A DNA stretch of 64,000 nt from Cladorhizidae sp. MBARI D1340-BT2. Taxonomy: Eukaryota > Porifera > Demospongiae > Poecilosclerida > Cladorhizidae. The stretch spans positions 31,913,222 through 31,977,221 of the forward strand of contig JAQNBH010000003.1 of the NCBI GenBank assembly GCA_028752905.1, given 5' to 3'. Shown piece after piece: positions 14,398 to 28,356 of the stretch. The stretch's first letter is position 1. Each line of letters begins with the position of its first letter. Under the pieces are notes generated by a model. That model ran no database searches. It saw only the letters and a list, made by a program, of their open reading frames with translations, and was not told the origin of the DNA. Both the position numbers and the translations under genes were made by a program.

Positions 14398-14749
14398 CCC
14401 ACCACCTACATGTTCTGCCTCCGCTTCTCTCTCACTGCCTCTGGGTTGGTGGCTCTGACCTTCTTCTTCCTCTCACAGTCTCTCTGCTTCCAGGCCTGCT
14501 CACCATCTCTGCCCTCTTCTGCTCATGTTTCTTACTCTGTAGAGTATCCAGTGAGTTAGTTTGCAATGTTGTTCAGGTCTGAGTCAGCATGGCACTCAGT
14601 GCTGCTGAGATACAGCACCACTACCATGAGCAGAAGTGGGCAGAGATGGTGAGCAAGCGCAGAGAGACTCTGAGAGGAAGAAGGCAAGAGCCACCAACAC
14701 AGAGGCAGTGAGAGAGAAGAAGAGGCAGAACCTCCGTAGGTGGTGGGCA
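14398..14749. repeat. Long inverted repeat (about 125-bp arms, 100-bp spacer)
   Basis: The left arm (14,398-14,525, starting CCCACCACCTACA) is the reverse complement of the right arm (14,626-14,749, ending GGTGGTGGG), at roughly 85-90 percent by eye. Both arms include the CTCTCTCACTGCCTCTG block or its complement. A transcript would fold into a long double-stranded hairpin. The copy is repeated at about 26,460-26,811. Confidence 0.88.
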
Positions 14750-14992
14750 TTCAAGAAGGAGAAGCAGTACCACAGACACCTCAGCAGACACCCAACCTGG
14801 AGCAGGGGCAGACCTCGGACCTGGCAGTTTTGTTGGCAGAACGAGGCTGGTATTTCTCTACATGGCAACACTGGGAGCATGCAGGAAGAGCAGATGCAGC
14901 TGAAGTTCCTCCACAAGGTGGGAAACTCTGGTGTGTACACAGGGATCCAGAGTGGGAAGACAACAGTAGGGCGTGCCCAGAGCTGCAGGTGA
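14589..14992 (+). pseudogene. Basic, charged N-terminal fragment, frameshifted
   Basis: An ATG at 14,589 opens 40 codons (starting MALSAAEIQHHYHEQKWAE) ending at TGA 14,709. The +1 frame then carries on in the same style (REKKRQNLRRWW, KKEKQYHRH) to 14,992. The SAAE..YHE..W opening and the K/R-rich helix resemble short charged proteins often linked to invertebrate transposons. That link is weak and from memory. Part of it lies in the right arm of the inverted repeat. Copy 2 is at 26,651-27,054. Confidence 0.35.
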
Positions 14993-15721
14993 AGGGAACT
15001 TCACGCCTACAATACTCTAGAGTTCATGGTTGCACAGCGAGCAGTGATGGCTAAGTACACCACTAAGTACAGAGACTATACCATATGATTGTTGTATCAT
15101 CCTCAAAAGCAGTACACCTACATTGTACAGACATGTATATGATACTCATTGCAGGCATCAGAAAAGTGAAGCAGTCAGTGCCAATGATTAGTTGCTGTAC
15201 ATAGCAGCATGGAATTAAATCAATTGTACCCAGCAGGTAAATGAGGTGATCAACATGGATAGAGCAAGTATCCAGTCCACAGGAGAGCCATGCATGGTTA
15301 TAGACATCTGAAATTCCATTACTATGAAATTACGTTAGCTTTTTTTTACTAGAAGGATTGCTGAAGCCTTCATGTATATATAGTGTGATAACCCTGCACC
15401 AATACCAGATCCCACCATTAAGCCATTTATATATAAGAACAGCAGGTTATATGACACTGTGTGCAACACTGAAAATTTGTACGATATTCCATTACGTGTT
15501 TTTTTACTGGCCTCACTCAAAGACAGACCTCACTCAAAGACAAAAATATTTATGGAAATAAAATATTGAGTAACATTAAAGTGTCAATGAGACCTACATG
15601 CCTGAGATATAGTTTTTATAAAATGTTGAGTCTTTCTTGCCCCATATGTAGTGAAAGGGAAATTCCGTTACCACGTGATCAAATCCAATAATAATGTTAA
15701 TAATAATGACGATGATGATAC
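14993..15721. other. Module core, nothing recognised
   Basis: Nearly identical to 27,055-27,783; one visible substitution is ATATGACACTG versus ATATAACACTG. GAAATTCCGTTAC-type phrases recur at 13,935 and 15,659, suggesting a short dispersed repeat. No domain-bearing frame. Confidence 0.5.
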
Positions 15722-15824
15722 ATGTAATAATAATAATAATAATAATAATTATAATAATTATAATAATAATAAAAATAATAATAATAAACAATGAAAATAA
15801 TAACAATAACAATAATAATATAAT

Positions 15825-15911
<87 letters not shown>

Positions 15912-15953
15912 TAAATAATAATAATAATTAAAATAATAATAATAACAACAACA
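15722..15953. repeat. AAT microsatellite with ACA tail
   Basis: Trinucleotide run with short interruptions (GAAAAT, TATAATTAT), ending in AAC and GAC-type triplets up to about 15,990. Copy 2 (27,786-28,040) is 24 bp longer. Confidence 0.95.
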
Positions 15954-16113
15954 ACAGCAATAATAATGATGACGACCACGACGACGATCATGATAAACTT
16001 TTTCATAATTTCAAGCTTATAGAGGGGGAATTGCCCCCCCCCCCCTTTCAAGTGGCACTCTATACAAGACACTCTTTGTGTCAGTCTGCCAGGCCCTTTG
16101 GAATGCAGTGATT

Positions 16114-16270
16114 GGGTAAAGGGTCAAATACAACACGGGGGATTCAACCTTTGACCTGTGAGATCACAATGTCATTGCTAGTGTTTGAGAGTCTGTCTAG
16201 CAAGACTGGCTGTCCCACACCTCACATATGTAGACCAATGTCAGCACTAGTCTTGTACAGACCCTTTACC
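16114..16270. mobile_element. Candidate MITE of the ACCCTTTACC family
   Basis: Bounded by GGGTAAAGGGTC (16,114) and GACCCTTTACC (ends 16,270) in inverted orientation. The internal sequence differs from that of the 6,755 element, so only the ends define the family. The inverted module copy keeps it at about 41,533-41,724. Confidence 0.5.
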
Positions 16271-17063
16271 AATTTAAAGAATCGACAGATCTACAGAGGC
16301 AAAATGCTCGGAATGTCCACCCTTCAGATCCCGTTTAGAGATATCCAATCAGAACGTGCATAATACTGCATATCAACACGCGTATAAGTTTTCTGCTACC
16401 TGCTTCTTTTGAGGTTCTTCCAGATGATCTGAACCATCTTTATTACAGGACCTGTTTCACTCTCCAGACCTGTCTTTGTATTGTCATCAAGTACCTTAGT
16501 TACATTAGTAACAGGAAGAAAGAAAGAAAACAGTTTTATTTTTAAAAAAGGATAAACTATGTTGGTAAAAATATCAAGGAAATGAGCTGGACACACGTAT
16601 GCAGGCAGCTTTGAGTTTGATGATCCTTTAAATCATGTTCACCATCAAGCTATACAATAAGTATAGGTGCACAAGTTGAAATGGTAAAGGGTCATCTTTT
16701 AACAAGCTGTGGTCCTACGGCTATCTCTTGTTTCCTTTCCTTTCCTTTTTAACCAAATTAAAAAAAATTAAATTTTTATTGTTTGTTTGTCGTTTGTGTA
16801 TGTTTCAGATGTTGTTTGGAGGAAAGACCACAAAGTTAACTCAGAGCTTCAGAGATGTCTGGAGTTGAAAACACTTTTCCTATTCGTTAATTTTCGTACA
16901 ATTACTTTCAACTCGCGTCATCAAATGTACTGGGGAATTCCCCTTTGAACACCTTCATGCTTTTATAATCATCAGGAATACTTCAGTCTTCATCGCCTTG
17001 GAGACAAAAGTCCTCCCATTGAAATGTTGGCAATAAAAGCAATGAGAAATCTACAGAGCATCA
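16271..17063. other. Module core, nothing recognised
   Basis: Nearly identical to 28,357-29,149 and, inverted and diverged, to 40,890-41,530. A further GGTAAAGGGTC motif is at 16,683. No coding feature seen. Confidence 0.5.
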
Positions 17064-17490
17064 CTACACACACCAGCACATGCCAGTTCTTATACATACA
17101 CTACACACACCAGCACATGCCAGTTCTTATACATACACTACACACACCAGCACATGCCAGTTCTTATACATACACTACACACACCAGCACATGCCAGTTC
17201 TTATACATACACTACACACACCAGCACATGCCAGTTCTTATACAGTACACTACACACACCAGCACATGCCAGTTCTTATACATACACTACACACACCAGC
17301 ACATGTCAGTTCTTATACATACACTACACACACCAGCACATGCCAGTTCTTATACATACACTACACACACCAGCACATGCCAGTTCTTATACATACACTA
17401 CACACACCAGCACATGCCAGTTCTTATACATACACTACACACACCAGCACATGTCAGTTCTTATACATACACTACACACACCAGCACATG
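17064..17490. repeat. 37-bp minisatellite (about 11 units)
   Basis: The unit contains CACACACCAGCACATGCCAG and TTCTTATACATACACTA, with period 37. Since 37 is not a multiple of 3, three frames stay open with interleaved Thr/His/Gln/Tyr repeats. None is a credible gene. Copy 2 (29,150-29,576) has the same length. Confidence 0.95.
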
Positions 17491-17950
17491 TCCAGTCTAA
17501 AAGTGGTCCATTCTAAAAATGGTCCAGGCGAATGTGGTCCAGGCAAATGTGGGCCAGGCTAATGTGGTCCAGGCTAATGTGGTCCAAGCTAATTGGTCCA
17601 GGCTAATGTGGTCCAGGCTAATGTGGTCCAGGCTAATGTGGTCCAGGCTAATGTGGTCCATGCTAATCTGGTCCAGGCTAATGTGGTCTAGGCTAATGTG
17701 GTCGAAGCTAATTGGTCCAGCTAATGTGGTCCAGGCTAATTTGGTCCAGGCTAATGTAGTCCAGGCTAATGTGGTCCAGGCTAATTAGTCCAGGCTAATG
17801 TGGTCCAAGCTAATTGGTCCAGGCTAATGTGGTCCGGACTAAAAGCGGTCCAGGCTAAAAGTGGTCCAGGCTAATGTGGTCCAGGCTAATGTGGTCCAGG
17901 CTAATGTGGTCCAGGCTAATGTGGTCCAAGCTAATGTGGTCCAGGCTAAA
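17491..17950. repeat. 15-bp minisatellite, short allele (about 30 units)
   Basis: Unit GGTCCAGGCTAATGT, with variants GGTCCGGACTAAAAG and GGTCCAAGCTAATT. Copy 2 carries about 90 units at 29,577-30,945, so this locus expanded or contracted after the duplication. The near-identity with copy 2 ends inside this array, near 17,925. Confidence 0.95.
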
Positions 17951-19289
17951 ATAGTGTTTGCCTAAATAAGTTTATTTTTTATTTTTTAAAGCTGCTGCGT
18001 CCTATTGCGTACCAAAGATGCTGGACTCCACCATAGCCAGGCCTAGACACTCACAGCTACATGTAGGAGCTTAATGGTGCCAGCTCAGCTAATCACAGAA
18101 GCAGAGCTTAGGCCAGTGTACCAGCAGCCATGTAACTAGGGTAGGATCAGGATGCTAGGGCTAGGGACAAGGTCAGAGTTAGTTAGAACCAGTGCAGGAT
18201 TAGAGATAGGGCCAGAATTAGGACCAGAAGGGTCAGGATTAGAGCTAATGCCAGAGTTGGGCTTAAGCCTAGCGTTAAAATTAGGGCCAGAGTTAAGACA
18301 AGAATCACCAGGGCTAAAGCTAGGGGAAAAGTTAGGACCTCGGGCCATGGCTAAAGCCAGGGGTGGAGTTAGGACCTCGGGCCATGGCTAAAGCCAGTTA
18401 GGACCAGGGGTCAGTGCTAGAGCTAGGGCCAGAGCTAAGAGAAGGGTCCAAGGCCAGAGCTGAATCGTGGGAAAAAAGTTGGTAAGAGCAATTTTAACCA
18501 AAAGGACTTGATTTTGTATCTCAGCATTTCTCTGGCAGGCAGTTTTGCTATGTGCTCACTGGAACTCCTCAAGCCCTTCCCAGTAAGTGCAGGTGAATGT
18601 AGGGCACTATAGCAGAGGTGAGGACAGATGCAGAGAGCAGGAGAGGAGAGTGTCTGTAATCAAGAGCTTAGATGACCTAGCAAGTGAGGACAAGAGCACG
18701 CACATACATGTAGATCTCACACCTGCTTCATGACCTCGCCCACTCTAGTTACTGTTCAAGTTCAGGAATGACTGATTATTGCCAAGTCAGCAAGAACATA
18801 GCATAATATTATACATGAAGTGCATGTGAGGTATTATTGCTGATAGTTGACACTATCTCTTTCACATACCTAATATTGGGCATTGAAGTGGATAAATAGC
18901 TTTTCAGGTAGTGATTGCAGTCATTAGCACTTGGTGTCATTGAGACAAGACAGGGATCCTAATAAAGGCAAAAAATGGAGATTCCACCATTCTTTAAATC
19001 AGCAAACAATAAATTATCTCAGGTAGACAGCGTTGCCCAGGAAACAATACAATATCTAGAGAGGATTACAAATTGATGTGCCTCCCTCCCTCCCCCTATC
19101 CTTCCACTTCTCCAAGCCCCCAGGTGTTGATCACAATTCTTACTCTCCTGGATTCCTGTTATGACCACTCGATGATTTTGTCTGGAACAAGTGGAAGACC
19201 ACAATGCCTTCTGTTAATCTCATCATTCCAACAACTTCATTCTAATGGAGTAGTGCTAGAGGCAGCCTCGCTGGCTAACTGCTTGCATT
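17951..19289. other. Right flank of module with degenerate G-rich repeats
   Basis: Aligns with 30,950-32,189 but with many indels. Positions 18,130-18,480 are built of degenerate GGGCCAGAGCTAAG-like 12-15-mers, including a 40-bp direct duplication (GTTAGGACCTCGGGCCATGG at 18,330 and 18,369). A 79-codon plus frame (18,152-18,391) is a by-product of these. Nothing else recognised. Confidence 0.65.
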
Positions 19290-19613
19290 GGGTGAGTCTC
19301 CAGACCTGTCATTGTCTTGTCTTGAGTGAGTGAGGCACCTTAACAAGGTACAGGGGTCAGGGTTTGAGCTGGAGATAACAAATAAATATTTAAAAATTAG
19401 AGGGGGTGGGATCCTCTTTGCCCCCCTCCCCCCCCATATAAATCTCTGGGGGGTAAACAGGGGAGAGTTGGCTGATAGCCACAACTCTGCGAGGCACAGT
19501 TGACGTGACATCAGAAACTCAGCCCCTCTAGGTCCTCCCCTCCGCCTCTCACATGCACACTCAGCATATTCACAAGATAACAATATAATAAGTGTAGACC
19601 ACAAACATCTGTA

Positions 19614-19720
19614 GACCCTTTACCAAATGAAACACCATCCTTTCTTGGTGAGGGAAAACCCCATTTGCACCTAAGGATTACTGTACTGTGAGCCACACCC
19701 TCACCAAGTTGGTAAAGGGT
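19614..19720. mobile_element. Candidate MITE (copy 2 of the 6,755 element)
   Basis: GACCCTTTACCAAATG at the left and CAAGTTGGTAAAGGGT at the right, with CTTGGTGAGGG and CCCTCACCAAG inside, so the arms pair better than in copy 1. Shorter than copy 1 by about 14 bp. Confidence 0.55.
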
Positions 19721-20337
19721 TCACTCACAAGCTATATGGAGCACACATCCACATATGAACACACCCTCTCAGCATGGCTCTAGAGATATCACTCCTAGTA
19801 TTGTTGTGAATTGTACTGGACCGTTAGCTAGCTAGTGATTTCTATTCCCATGCCCTCTCTCCCTACTTGAATAAGGCTAAAAGGACAACTTGTGACCTGC
19901 AACTATGCCATGAATCACTCCACCTCATAGCAATAGTAGAGCACAGACAGAAGACATCTTCCTGAGAACATGACTATATGCCCTGACTTCAGCACCTCCC
20001 ACAACAAAACACATCAGAAACACATGCATAATTACCAAGTGCATTATAAAACCACAAGTCTTCCCCCACAATAATTATATTGCCCTAAGGAAACTATCCT
20101 CCATACAGCAATAGATAGCAACATTAATTACAAAGGCAGTATAATAGTGGTGCTCATTATAAAGGCTCTTATAAGTGGGTGTGGTCCACTGACACTTGTC
20201 TGTCCTGTTTCTATTCCATAGTCAAGCAGCTGCTTACAAGAAGTTACTCTGTGTAACTCCAGAACTACCCAATCATAGATGCCACACTTTACCATATTTA
20301 TTACTAAAGGAGACACATGTCCCTATGCATAATTATG

Positions 20338-20815
20338 CACACACACACACACATACACACACATAGATACATGCATCATATGTCCCTATGTATTTAATAT
20401 ACACACACATAGATACATGCATCATATGTCCCTATGTATACACACACATAGATACATGCATCATATGTCCCTATGTATTTAATATACACACACATAGATA
20501 CATGCATCATATGTCCCTATGTATTTAATATACACACACATATTACATGCATCATATGTCCCTATGTATTTAATACACACACACATAGATACATGCATCA
20601 TATGTCCCTATGTATTTAATATACACACACATAGATACATGCATCATATGTCCCTATGTATTTAATATAAACACATAGATACTTGCATCATATGCCCTAT
20701 GTATTTAATATACACACACATAGATACATGCATCATATGTCCCTATGTATTTAATATACACACATAGATACTTGCATCATATGCCCCTATGTATTTAATA
20801 CTGTAGATACATGCA
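20338..20815. repeat. 46-bp minisatellite, copy-2 allele (about 10 units)
   Basis: Same unit as at 7,735 but lacking the TACATGTACACACATAAATA variant units. A few units end in GATACTTGCATC, a variant also seen near 36,600. Confidence 0.95.
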
Positions 20816-20885
20816 GTTATCTGGTGTTGCTGATGGTTTGTCATAAGCCTAAGCTTCTAAGGAAAATTACTGATAACTAAAATAT

Positions 20886-21122
<237 letters not shown>

Positions 21123-22640
21123 GTCAGTATTATTATTACATATATTGGAGGTGTGGTCCCTATATTGGGGTGACTGTTGTGTTAAAGTTGCAGACAAGCA
21201 ACAAAGTTGATGCCTCAGCTGACACTGGCATTATAAAATGCTGGTATTATTAATGCATTACTGAGCTTGAGGTGCAGCAGGTGTGGCTGGGGGAGGAAGA
21301 GGAAAGGTGCGGGGAAGAACACTTTTTGGCTTCCCTTTCTTTAGATAGGACAAGGAAGACTGGAGAGCTAAAAATGGCCAAACATGAAGTTAGTGACTGC
21401 CAGTGAGTTTAGCACGTATTGGACCTTGAAAATGTATTTATTAATTTATTTATTTATTGTATATAGCCTGCATGTTGAAATACTGGCAGAGTGCACTGTG
21501 CACTCCAATATGATCTACTTGAAGGCCACACAATTATAATATCTCAAATTTCAGTTGTTGAACTTCCTTCCCTAAACTTTTGCTCCACAAAGACAACACA
21601 GTGGGAGAAGCAGAATTGAGAGATGATCCTTTGAAGAAATCTTGTAATGGGGGGGAAAAAGGGGGGGAAATGGGTACCTTAAGCTGCAATGACCTTTAAA
21701 CCTTCGTGCTCTAATAATATATATGACTGGATTGGGTGGAGGGGGGAGGAGGATTTTCTTAGAAGATCTCCCGCCATTCTGACCCCCTTTCCTCTGCACG
21801 AGGCCCAGTACATAACAATTATTGATGATAAAAAATGGCTAAAGAGAAGTAGAATCAAACAATAATGAATGAGAGGCAGTCACTTCCATGACTAAAACTT
21901 GAGGAGTGAAGGAAGTGGGCAACCACTGCTGTTTGAATTAGGTCTCTACAAGAACTCTAACCACTGTCTCTCTAGCCACTGTCAAAAACTAACAACAACC
22001 TATGACTTTATAGTTACCTTCTCAATAATCAACTTGAAATTGTAAGTTGATTATTGAGGTTATTGTAATGTTATTATGTCAACTGAGAGTTCATTGAGAA
22101 CCTAGACTATTGCAACCAAGCCACCTGGCTATACTAAGTCAACCATAGATATCTTATTACAATGACCTTCTCACCAGAGATTAAATTTCAAGTTGATTTA
22201 TTGTAATATCGTGATGTCAACTGAGAGTTGGTTCATAGATATCTCACCTGAACTTTTGGATGCACACTCCCTCAGCTTCCAATTGCTTTAGGTCTTCCAG
22301 CGGTGCGGTAAGGTACATCTAATTCTGCTGTTCCTCTGCTAACACGAAAGATCTTGTTTCAGTGAATGCACGACCCTTTTCCATTTACCCTGGGGAAAAG
22401 GAAAAGGATCGACAATGCGTGAAATTTGCGCGGTCAGTCCAGCGTATTAGTCTCCTATGCAATAGGCAAGCTAGATAGTTATAATTATTGTTATCTGCTT
22501 GCTGGGGTTCAGCAACTACGAGACTCCCTTTTCATAGATTATGCTGCGACGACTTTAGGGTGACTAATTATCTGTGGACAACACCCTTCACGGATTCACT
22601 GCGCAGCTGTGAAGAGAACAGTGCCTTCATTAAAGTATCG
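21123..22640. other. Diverged flank in copy 2, nothing recognised
   Basis: Aligns with 8,992-10,566, with indels such as the loss of TTTCTTGTTG before 22,641. Contains the 15-bp hairpin again near 22,020-22,057. No gene seen. Confidence 0.6.
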
Positions 22641-23793
22641 TTTTTTAGGATTGGTGCCCCAGGAAGCTTTATATTTTTCTCAGCCAAGTTTGGTGGCAGG
22701 GCATAAATGGAAGAGGCAGGAAATCTTTCCTGGCATCCTTGATTGCAGATTTTTAAACCTCCCTGTCTCTGGACATTATTCTCATCACTATGAATGCAGC
22801 AAAGGAAGTCTTGCATGAGCTTCATGTTTATAATTAAGAGCCTTGGTAGAGGATCAGCTACAGCTACTTTCAAATATGTGCTAACATTTGCACATGATAT
22901 GGAGGAATAATCAAATGCTACTCTATTGCTACAAGTATAATCCAACAAATTGCAGAGATTGCCTGCAGGTCCTCTTTATTTCTTAGAAGAAGATTCTCAG
23001 TAGACAAACTGAGTGTAAACTATATAATGTGCTAGAATTAAATACAGCTGCATTAGCTAAAGGTTTTGATACACTTGCATAAGTCCTATTAATTATGTAT
23101 ACATATATACATAAGGTTGCAGAGTATTAAGCTGTAGCACAGTGCAACCACTGTTAGCTGAATAGGGGAATTTAATTTTTGAGTTGAGGCCACTGGCTGG
23201 TCCCCAGCTGGCAGGTTCTCCATTGCCACCATGAGCACCTTCTCTATCTATACTTTTCTCTCCACAGAGTGAGCCTTTCATGAAGCAGTTGACCATTCAC
23301 TTCTTTGCAGAGAAAGTATGTAGCTGCTGCACCAGCTCAGCTAGGCTCAGTCACACACCCACACGACTATTCTGTTGATGTTCCTTACCAATTCTTGTGC
23401 TAGGCTGAATTAAAGAAACAGCCATGGGATTCTTATAATAGCAAAATTATGAACATGGACATGCTATATGTAAGTTACAATATCCCAAGGAGGGAAAAGT
23501 AACATAACAGACAGGATGAAATGTTTCTCCCATATGTTCCATCCTTATTTGTTCAATCACCTGGTGTGTGTGTGTGTGTGTGTGTGTGTATGGTGTGGTT
23601 GTGTGGTGTCGGTGGATAAATAGACAAAAAAGATTTAAAAAATATAGAAAACCAAAACCAGAACTTGATCGAATTTCCTCATCAAAATATACAGCAAGCA
23701 AATAAATACACTTGCTTATGAACTCAACTACTGCACGGACAGGTAAATGAACTTTATTATGTATTTTTGGACTACAATACTTAATCTCCATTA
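22641..23793. other. Near-identical core in copy 2, no gene recognised
   Basis: Same as 10,567-11,719, including the TG run. Only repeat-type or unassigned small frames. Confidence 0.6.
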
Positions 23794-24064
23794 TATTACA
23801 GCTGGTGCATAGGTGTCTGGGCAGGTGTCTGGGCATGTAACATCCCACACTAGTGATGCACCACACTTTCATGGGACCAAACTGATGCCATCCGGCTGTT
23901 TGCTATTTGATCTGAACACTCCATTGGGTTCGAGTTGAGATGGGAGTTGAGTTGGGATCTTTGCAGATGCCACTGGGATGACATTGAGCCAAGCACCAGA
24001 TTTTTTCCATGCCGTTAGCAAACATGCACGATAAGTTTCAGAATGAGCGTCACTTAGCAGCTGA
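23794..24064 (-). pseudogene. LINE endonuclease remnant (copy 2)
   Basis: Sequence as at 11,720-11,990, including the same TGA in place of Trp and the same internal deletion. The lesions therefore predate the duplication or were copied between modules. Confidence 0.7.
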
Positions 24065-24313
24065 ATGTAGTAGAATGTAGTAGTAGTGGAGAAGAGAAGG
24101 AAGGAGATGAAAGTAATAGTTTGGGAATGCAAAATGCATGACGGAGGAGATGCAATGCATCACGAGCATGGAGGTCACTAAGTCTCTCTCCCAAACATGC
24201 ACAATGAATCCATCTTCTTCCCAACAATGCCTTTCACTCCACCAATCAGTGAACCCAAAAGGGTGGATGACCCTGGGGTCACTACCAGAAACATAAATAA
24301 ATATAAAAATTAA

Positions 24314-24610
<297 letters not shown>

Positions 24611-24881
24611 TGTTTTTGGGGAAGAGAATTCATACCAATTTTTGATGCAACAATTATCTGTGGCGGTACAGAGAGGCAATGCTCTTGCAGTCATGGGGGC
24701 AATGGGAGGCTCGGGCATGGACAGTCTTGTGTAATTATTAGTGTTGTTGTTGTTATTGTTTTGTTGTTGTTGTTTGATATAATTTTATAATAATAATATA
24801 TTTTGTTTTAATGTTTGTTTGTTAATGTTTGTTTGTTATTCTGTTTATTGGACATTGTATTTAATATTGTATTAAAAAATA

Positions 24882-25047
<166 letters not shown>

Positions 25048-26459
25048 GGACTCTGAGTCTGATGACATTTTCTTTTAATTATAAAATAATAATAATAATC
25101 ATTGTTGTTGTTTTTTTGTTATTATTATCAGTTTTTATAATAATAATATTATAAGGAACAAAAATAATATAAGGAACAAAAACCAAAAAAATAAATAATA
25201 ATAATGATAATAATAATAATAATATATAAAAAAAATAATAATAATAAAATAAAAAGACGTGCTTGATATTAAACACCTAAATAACTGAATACAGAATAAT
25301 TATGGTAGGTGTGGCGTCAAGTTCAGGCTCTTGAGAGTGGCCCCCCAAGCAGCCAGGCAAGTCCATTCCACAGTCCATTCCACAGTCCCAATTGAACCAC
25401 TCACACTTTGGTGCTAGGCTGATGTGCAATGCCGCAGTTCTTTCTGTCTTCTGGCCTGGTCCAAGCATCTAGTCGAAACATCGAGAGAGTAAAATTATTG
25501 AGGTCATTCTAATTAATATATAGTAGTAGTAGTAAATAATAATAATAACAACAACAACATAGTGGACTTGATCAGGCAAGAGTTAATATCTAAGGTGAAA
25601 AATTGAATTCAAAGAAACATCATATTTCGGAAAAGCTTGTTTATAGAACATATTATTTGAAGTTATGGAACATTTTAGTCTCGGACAAGTCAGATTTGTG
25701 ATTTGTCGAACCTTCTTTTCTGTGACTCGAGATATTTAAAAACCAATTAGCATGGAAATAATTTTATTTGTGGTTACATAATCCACAAGCGATATTTGAA
25801 TAATATGGTTTTAGTAGGATTGTGGTGATGAATTCTGTCATCACAATTTTCCTTTTTCCTTCCTGTCACACACAACTATCTTAGGCAGACAGCTGAAGGA
25901 AAGCATATTATTGGCACACACTAACTTGCACTGGGTGCACGGCAATTATGAAATATTGCTATTTTTCTTTATGTACTAAAGAGGCACTTTTATGAAATTC
26001 CGTTACCCAGTAATGGAATTTAAACTGTTTTCAGTAAAACTTCTTGAGCAATCCAACAGCAAGCAATATTATATTCATACAATTTCCTTTCATTGTATTT
26101 CAAAGACCACTCCTAATATTTAGCATGAATATATATACTGTGGGAGTGGTTGTGACCACTTCTAGAAGTAATACCAAGTTATTAACATGCAAAACAATGG
26201 CCAACTTTATTAATAGTCTTTCACACTCTACTAGAGGACTTTAGATCATTTTCTCACCTCCAACAGGTGACATCTAGGTTTCACATATAAGGGCAAATTG
26301 TCTGAACTCTTCTTGTACAATTTGTACATTGTAGTGTACCTGATCTTGCATCAATCAGTAAAGCACCCATATGCAGCTGCAGGGCTTATAGATCAAGACA
26401 GGGTTGGGTCCCAAAGGATTTGAATAAGTGAGGGTTGTACAGTGTTCTCTTCTTGGCTG
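25048..26459. other. Core in copy 2, nothing recognised
   Basis: Counterpart of 12,986-14,397 at a constant offset of 12,062 with almost no substitutions. Confidence 0.5.
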
Positions 26460-26811
26460 CCCACCACCTACATGTTCTGCCTCTGCTTCTCTCTCACTGC
26501 CTCTGGGTTGGTGGCTCTGACCTTCTTCTTCCTCTCACAGTCTCTCTGCTTCCAGGCCTGCTCACCATCTCTGCCCTCTTCTGCTCATGTTTCTTACTCT
26601 GTAGAGTATCCAGTGAGTTAGTTTGCAATGTTGTTCAGGTCTGAGTCAGCATGGCACTCAGTGCTGCTGAGATACAGCACCACTACCATGAGCAGAAGTG
26701 GGCAGAGATGGTGAGCAAGCGCAGAGAGACTCTGAGAGGAAGAAGGCAAGAGCCACCAACACAGAGGCAGTGAGAGAGAAGAAGAGGCAGAACCTCCGTA
26801 GGTGGTGGGCA
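26460..26811. repeat. Long inverted repeat (copy 2)
   Basis: Counterpart of 14,398-14,749. One substitution (CTCTGCTTCTC for CTCCGCTTCTC) is visible in the left arm. Confidence 0.88.
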
Positions 26812-27054
26812 TTCAAGAAGGAGAAGCAGTACCACAGACACCTCAGCAGACACCCAACCTGGAGCAGGGGCAGACCTCGGACCTGGCAGTTTTGTTGGCA
26901 GAACGAGGCTGGTATTTCTCTACATGGCAACACTGGGAGCATGCAGGAAGAGCAGATGCAGCTGAAGTTCCTCCACAAGGTGGGAAACTCTGGTGTGTAC
27001 ACAGGGATCCAGAGTGGGAAGACAACAGTAGGGCGTGCCCAGAGCTGCAGGTGA
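26651..27054 (+). pseudogene. Basic N-terminal fragment, frameshifted (copy 2)
   Basis: Same as 14,589-14,992, with the same frameshift after the RRE segment. Confidence 0.35.
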
Positions 27055-27785
27055 AGGGAACTTCACGCCTACAATACTCTAGAGTTCATGGTTGCACAGC
27101 GAGCAGTGATGGCTAAGTACACCACTAAGTACAGAGACTATACCATATGATTGTTGTATCATCCTCAAAAGCAGTACACCTACATTGTACAGACATGTAT
27201 ATGATACTCATTGCAGGCATCAGAAAAGTGAAGCAGTCAGTGCCAATGATTAGTTGCTGTACATAGCAGCATGGAATTAAATCAATTGTACCCAGCAGGT
27301 AAATGAGGTGATCAACATGGATAGAGCAAGTATCCAGTCCACAGGAGAGCCATGCATGGTTATAGACATCTGAAATTCCATTACTATGAAATTACGTTAG
27401 CTTTTTTTTACTAGAAGGATTGCTGAAGCCTTCATGTATATATAGTGTGATAACCCTGCACCAATACCAGATCCCACCATTAAGCCATTTATATATAAGA
27501 ACAGCAGGTTATATAACACTGTGTGCAACACTGAAAATTTGTACGATATTCCATTACGTGTTTTTTTACTGGCCTCACTCAAAGACAGACCTCACTCAAA
27601 GACAAAAATATTTATGGAAATAAAATATTGAGTAACATTAAAGTGTCAATGAGACCTACATGCCTGAGATATAGTTTTTATAAAATGTTGAGTCTTTCTT
27701 GCCCCATATGTAGTGAAAGGGAAATTCCGTTACCACGTGATCAAATCCAATAATAATGTTAATAATAATGACGATGATGATACAT

Positions 27786-28040
<255 letters not shown>

Positions 28041-28199
28041 CAGCAATAATAATGATGACGACCACGACGACGATCATGATAAACTTTTTCATAATTTCAA
28101 GCTTATAGAGGGGGAATTGCCCCCCCCCCCCTTTCAAGTGGCACTCTATACAAGACACTCTTTGTGTCAGTCTGCCAGGCCCTTTGGAATGCAGTGATT

Positions 28200-28356
28200 G
28201 GGTAAAGGGTCAAATACAACACGGGGGATTCAACCTTTGACCTGTGAGATCACAATGTCATTGCTAGTGTTTGAGAGTCTGTCTAGCAAGACTGGCTGTC
28301 CCACACCTCACATATGTAGACCAATGTCAGCACTAGTCTTGTACAGACCCTTTACC
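28200..28356. mobile_element. Candidate MITE of the ACCCTTTACC family (copy 2)
   Basis: Counterpart of 16,114-16,270, sequence apparently unchanged. Confidence 0.5.

Noticed and set aside
17024..17562. Three overlapping frames of 120-160 codons rich in Thr/His/Gln
   Set aside because: All frames are open because of the 37-bp repeat; no codon preference or domain.
18152..18391. 79-codon frame rich in Gly, Leu, Glu and Pro
   Set aside because: Derived from degenerate G-rich repeats; the duplicate module does not preserve the frame.
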